A stretch of DNA of 64,000 bases from Mercurialis annua. Its lineage: Eukaryota; Streptophyta; Magnoliopsida; Malpighiales; Euphorbiaceae. Of the stretch, positions 58,760 through 64,000 are shown one piece after another. The notes beneath the pieces were generated by a model. That model saw only the letters and a list, made by a program, of their open reading frames with translations, was not told the DNA's origin and made no database searches. The stretch's first letter is position 1. Every line of letters starts with the position of its first letter. Made by a program: the position numbers and the translations under genes. Location: the NCBI RefSeq assembly GCF_937616625.2, contig NC_065571.1, positions 57,211,651 to 57,275,650 of the forward strand, in the 5' to 3' direction.

Positions 58760-60313
58760 AATGAAAAATTTACGTATTTATCTAAAAGAAATAAAAACAT
58801 TTGTACTTTTATCTCAGTACGGAAAAATTAAAAAAATATCTTATATTTTTCTCTGATTTGTAATTTTTTCTTTTGAAATTTATTTTGCGTAAACAAACAT
58901 TCTACATGACTAAACTAGTGGTCTAAACTCAGCCATCTAGACGTCAAGATCGCATATTCAAAATCCGGTTGAACCCTTTCTTAAAATGGAGTGGTTGCGG
59001 GCGTTCTACATCCCAAAATTTGACAATAATATTGAATTTCGGATCAGTGGAGTGAGTTCCTGTCATAAAAAAGATAGTAGATAGTGATCAAGATAGCTAA
59101 ATTTGACATATTAAAAAAATGAGCATTATATAATTTATAGGGACAATAGAGTTATTTGCAGTTAAAAATATAAAAATGGAGTGCAATTATCATTAAGCAT
59201 GGTATAAAAATCTCTACACCAAATAAGACTGGCAATTTCTGACACGACCTGTTTACACGACAAAAAGAAATTAAATGGATTTGGATTGAATTTGGGTTCA
59301 GATCATAAACATATCATTTCGTTTATGACACGGTTAAATAGCATGTTAAACCTATCTAAACATGTTTATTAATTATATGAATTAATTAACTTATTAAATT
59401 TGACCAAATATATTCATATAGTATAATCTATTAATATTATATCAAGATTTATTATTGTTTCGGAGGTTTGTTGTTTGATTATATTAATAGGCTAAGCAGA
59501 TTATTAATACACGTGTTAAACATGTGATCTATAATGTCTTGTTTTAGTAAACGGATTTGACAGTTCGACGCGTGATTGTCTGTTTAATAAATTTGTCATG
59601 TTAGAGTTTTATATTCTAATACGATTAGTTAAACAAATCGTGTTTGAATTGAGAAAATCTGTGATATTACGACACATTTATAATACGGTGATATTTTGAA
59701 TTGTCAGCTCTCTCCACATAATGCTTAAGGGACTTTTAATCTATCTTACATTTTTAGACTATACAAGCCAATATTTAAGCTTGGTTCACAAGGAATAGGA
59801 AGTAAGAATCCCAACAAGATTACACTTCCTACTTAAAAACCAATAATAATAGGCATGGTTAAATATCAGAACGTTTTTCAAGAGAGCATAGTTACCGAGC
59901 TTGAAGTAGCTTGCTAAAAGAATAAGTCTGAGCAAACTAAATCATTTAATTTTATCACCACTTCCAAAAACAACTTCTTAATTTTATAATGAAAATCACT
60001 AATAACTCAAAAAGAGAAATGAAATCTAAACTCCACAAAAGAGTACAAAGATAGAGAATTAGAAGTTGAAAATTGTGTAATAAGGTTACATTACCATTGC
60101 TCTTGGCAGAGCATGAGAAAAGTTGGTAGAAACACAAACCCTTTCTTCAAGCAATATAAAAAAAAAAAACAAAGGAAAATAAAAGTAAATTAGGAGATAA
60201 CTATGGCATAGACATTTTCTCCCTCTCTAGAAAAGTATTTAAGCATTTCTTGATTCGTTCTCGTTATCAAACTGCAGCACTTTTCTTCTCGAGCAATGTT
60301 TGTTGCAGGAATT
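58760..60313. other. Intergenic region between QCR7 and the H+-ATPase
   Basis: No gene is supported. About 58905-59080 looks like a degraded SINE (CTCAGCCATCTAGACGTCAA, then an end CCTGTCATAAAAAA). About 59230-59710 has GACACGACCTGTTTACACGA and ends GAATTGTCAG, resembling a decayed hAT-like MITE. The last several hundred bases probably include the ATPase 3' UTR. Confidence 0.4.
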
Positions 60314-63300
60314 TTACACTGTGTAATGCTGCTGGATCGTATCGATGTCCAATCCCTTCAGCTTCACCACCGACTCGACATGACCCTTGAGGGTGTGAAG
60401 CTCACGCAGCCTATATATTGCAACCGAAAATGGGAAGTTTTTAGCCTACTGATTGTCATGAAACAGAAATAAACAACTAAAGATCAGCGTATGAGCGAAA
60501 ACGGCGACATACCTTGCAACTTCTGCTCGTCTCTTGGCCTGCTCAGCAATCTCGGAAAGCTCTCTGTAGCTGCTCTTTTCATTGAAGATGCTAGCAGCTT
60601 CGGGTGGTTGAAGTCCGTGCAATGTTCTTTGAGCAAGAGCCCATTGAGCCTCTCTCTCCTCTTTACCGAAATCTTTCTTGGTGGAGAATGCAGTCTGTTG
60701 CACATGAAAAAAAAAATGTTATAAACTTTGTTCATAGTTATGAGTTCCTTATATAGATAATTGATTCTGGGAGGTATACTTTGTTATTGAGCAAGTTGTT
60801 CCAAGCCCTTCCGCTCAGGATGTAACGAATTGCGAACTTCAGAATGTCAAGTGGGAAATAGAAAACAATACTGTAAAGCCAGATAACCCCGGCCCATCCC
60901 CAGCCGATTCCTTTGATTTCTGCAAATCCCCAGTTGGCGTATACAGCTATCAGAGTTGCGACCTGAAAAGCGAGTCGATTAGCTTCTTATAGCATGTAAC
61001 AGAGACAAAGAAGACACGGTAGGAAGAAAATCCATACCAGTTGTGCAATGAAAAAAGCGGTCAACAGTAGGAGACCAGGGCGTTCAACGAAAGACCAGCT
61101 GCGAGATCGAGTCACAAAAATGAGAGCCTGGCTCACAATACTGACTTGAAGATATAAAGCACCCATCATTTCCGGATTGTTTCCCCGTAATGATCTTACA
61201 CCGAATTTGTCCTGCAAATGTGAAGAGCGGAAGTTTAGTTTGTGCATCCGTACCAAATAGCAGGCAAAGCGAAATGAAACAACACTTACACTAAAGAAGT
61301 CAGTGTCATGCATGACCCAGAAGAAAACAACAGTCATCAGACCCAAGTATCCTCCGAGAACAATTCCGGTTGCAAAAATCTCTTTTAGTTTCCAGCTATC
61401 AGGCAAAGGCGATGGCTTCACCCTATCTTTCGAGATTGTCATAATAGTCCCTGACCAACATCAATTTAAATCAGATAAATACTCAAATTATATGCTGATG
61501 AGGGGAGAGCAATCAGAGACAGGCTTAAAACACACATGTTAACATGAACTAAAAACTTACCGTCATTTAGGATAGCGATGATCAAAACCATGAAAGGAGA
61601 GAAGTCATACTTCCATATCAGAGCAATAAGCATGAAACCCAACTGCAGAATTGGAATCAAACCCAAATCACATTGCTGTAATGTTTCAAATGGAAAAAAA
61701 ATCATCATTGCATCGTTTGAAATCAAAATCTACTTACCACAATACGGATTGTGATGGAAACAGCATAGATCTGCATAAAATAAAGTAAAAATGTTACTAA
61801 TTGCTCCACCTTAGAAATAGAAGTTCATGCTTGACCAACAAGATAACAAGAATGCAACTAACTGTGTAATTCTTCATTCTCTGGAAGATACATCTGCTAG
61901 TTAGGACAGCACTGATAATGACACTCAACCCCGGTTCTGTCAGAACAATGTCAGAAGCGCCACGTGCAGCATCAGTGGCATCAGCAACGGCAATACCAAT
62001 ATCTGCCCTTTTCAAAGCAGGAGCATCATTAACACCATCACCAGTCATTCCAACAATGTGTTTGCTTTCTTGCAGCTTCTTCACGATTTCATATTTGTGC
62101 TCTATAGATGGAAAAAATATGATTATTAATAAGCATTTTGAGGGGATCGTCGAAAAGGATCAAGAGCAATAGGTGCCTATCCTTCTATAAATAGCCAGTT
62201 ATGTAGCCCGCGAAGGGAAATGCCAAAACATGAAATAGAGGAATGGCATTTTCTATATATAGAGTTCCGGAAACGGAAACACCAAAACTTAGGACTCAAC
62301 AAGTTCCCGTGCATCATAAATAGCCAACATCACAGAATTACTAACCAGGAAACACGCCGGCAAAACCATCTGCCTTCTCAATCAGCTCTTCTACAGGAAG
62401 AGAAGCGATGTTTGCATCCTTATCCTGACCAAGTAATGTTGCAGAAGGGTACATGTTTGTTCCCATCCCAAGTCTTCGTCCAGTCTCCTTTGCAATGGCA
62501 AGCTGATCACCTGGACATTAGCATTTCCATAAAGTAAGAATCAATATAGGTGAAGGCAGCTATAACTTATAACTTATAAGTGCATTTTCCCAAAGCAGTA
62601 AATGAATTATCTTACCCGTAATCATTTTGACATTGACACCAAGGTTGAGGGCTCTGCGAATGGTTTCTGCACTATCGTGTCTTGGAGGATCAAAGAGATT
62701 CAACAAGCCAACAAACTCCCATGGACCACCTGGGCTTTCCTTGGTTTTCTCAGGCACAGTCTGCAAAAAACAAAATAGCAGAACAATAAAAATTAAAGGT
62801 TATTTCAAAGAAAAAAGAGAAAAATTATAATTATTATTGTGTCAAGTCGATGAATTAAACCTGTCTGGCAACACCCAATGATCGAAGCCCACGTTCAGCA
62901 AACTTATCTATAACAGAATGAACTTTCCTCTTCAGATCTTCTCGAGAATTACACAAGGCCAATATCTGTTGGAAGAACAGATAAAAACAATTAGTTAATC
63001 TCTCGGGTAATAAAGATGCTGGACAATCGTGAAGAAAAATAAGAGCAAAAAGTTACCTGCTCAGGAGCACCTTTACTGCACCTGTGCCAGTTACCATCAG
63101 CATCGATATAAGTCAAAGCAGTCCTCTTATCCACAGGATTGAATGGCAAGAAGTGGACCTCTCTTATACCAGCTCTAGCCTGCATCCATTTCCGTACATT
63201 TTTAGTTAAAGATTGTCAACTGCTGCCTTTTTACTTATTAGAATGGTCGAGGCAGATAAATTTACCTCTTTGGGATCAGCGAGCATTCCGACCATGGCAG

Positions 63301-64000
63301 CGTCAATAGCATCCTGATTCTCAACTCTAGAAGCCCTTGCAGCAAGCAGGACCACATGATCTTTTTCAACTCCCTTCGGAAACACCTCAATCAAAGATTT
63401 GTCAATACTCAACTTGTTGAGAGTAAGAGTACCAGTTTTATCACTGCACAGAACATCCATGCCGGCCATTTCTTCAATGGCGGTCATACGTTTAGTGATG
63501 GCCCCTTGTATAGAAAGTTTGTGAGATCCAATGGCCATTGTCACAGATAAGACAGTTGGCATGGCAATTGGGATACCACCGATCAAAAGCACCAAGAGAT
63601 TGTTAATTCCATCTCTGTACTTGCGGTGCTGAATCGGGTACATAACTATGAGCTCAATTAACATTCCAATTGCTATAGAGCAAATACAGAAGTTCCCAAT
63701 GGAAGTGAGCACTTTCTGGAAGTGTCCAACTTGGTTGGTGCTGTCCACGAGATGAGCAGCCTTTCCGAAGAAGGTGTGTACACCGGTGGCTATAACAACG
63801 GCCTCGATTTCTCCTTGTTTGCAAGTCGAACCGGAGAAAATTTCATCACCAGGATGCTTGGTTACTGGAAGTGATTCTCCGGTAAGGGCAGATTGATCAA
63901 TCTTTAACGGGTCACCCTCAAGAAGACGAGCATCAGCAGGAACGATGTCTCCCAATTTGACACTTACAATGTCTCCTGGAACCAGGATTGCAGCTTCCTC
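60314..64000 (-). CDS. Plasma-membrane H+-ATPase (P3A type, AHA family), 5' part beyond window
   Basis: Proton pump that energises the plasma membrane. Thirteen minus-strand exons are visible: 64000-63266 (continues past the edge), 63179-63057, 62965-62861, 62760-62616, 62510-62346, 62101-61863, 61770-61738, 61642-61561, 61450-61290, 61211-61038, 60962-60780, 60694-60513 and 60410-60314. All join in frame to 807 aa. Family length is about 950, so roughly 145 N-terminal residues are missing. Motifs in order: actuator TGES in [10 protein letters not shown]; phosphorylation site [11 protein letters not shown]; nucleotide-binding KGAPEQ; DPPRHDS; hinge [13 protein letters not shown]. Membrane segments follow, then the autoinhibitory C-terminal tail. 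It ends in QQHYTV, whose penultimate Thr is the site phosphorylated to recruit 14-3-3 proteins. Nothing appears broken. The exact isoform cannot be named. Confidence 0.95.

Overview
The window is nuclear DNA from a flowering plant, almost certainly a eudicot. It is strongly AT-rich, its genes are split by short GT-AG introns, and every recognisable product is a plant protein: a class III peroxidase, plastid- and mitochondria-targeted PPR proteins, chloroplast NFU, FAS2 and a plasma-membrane proton ATPase. Species cannot be fixed from the sequence. No prokaryotic, viral or organellar block was seen.

Ten protein-coding genes are supported, and I rebuilt their exons by reading-frame continuity across splice sites. 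In order: a secretory class III peroxidase (+, 9685-13604); an RELHRLY-motif protein of unknown function (-, 17012-18441, with a 5' leader exon near 20203-20340); PRPP synthetase of the PRS3/PRS4 type (-, 29960-33951); a PPR-SMR protein like Arabidopsis EMB2217 (+, 36852-39359); FAS2, the CAF-1 p60 subunit (+, 42235-46497); a short THA8-like PPR protein (-, 47127-48210); a plastid NFU iron-sulfur scaffold (+, 49580-50994); a small Gly-rich plastid membrane protein (-, 51637-53319); QCR7 of respiratory complex III (-, 56836-58592); and the C-terminal five-sixths of a P-type H+-ATPase (-, 60314 to beyond the right edge). They are ordinary housekeeping or stress genes with no evident shared pathway. 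Each has its own promoter, although several are organelle-targeted.

The spaces between and inside genes are filled with small non-autonomous transposons, and this is the most interesting part. At 3696-7126 a 3.4 kb element with about 675-bp inverted arms carries a second, 978-bp foldback element nested inside it (4765-5742). At least nine further foldback elements of 0.2-0.8 kb are flanked by exact or near-exact 9-bp duplications, the signature of Mutator-like transposition. Four lie in or beside genes (peroxidase intron 1, QCR7 intron 2, the RELHRLY gene 5' flank, near NFU). A 2.06 kb Helitron (54324-56381) is complete from its 5' TC to its 3' hairpin and CTAG, and it hosts two of the foldback elements. 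A CCGGTT-rich hAT MITE with a perfect 8-bp duplication sits in FAS2 intron 1. There are also tRNA-derived SINE copies, a LINE-like insertion with a 15-bp duplication, four ultra-short (12-25 bp) insertions with long target duplications, and a PIF/Harbinger transposase relic.

I found no clearly new biochemical system. The candidates for novelty are the density and nesting of 9-bp-TSD foldback elements, the ultra-short retroposition scars, a main-start-overlapping upstream ORF in the RELHRLY gene, and a GC-AG intron in FAS2.
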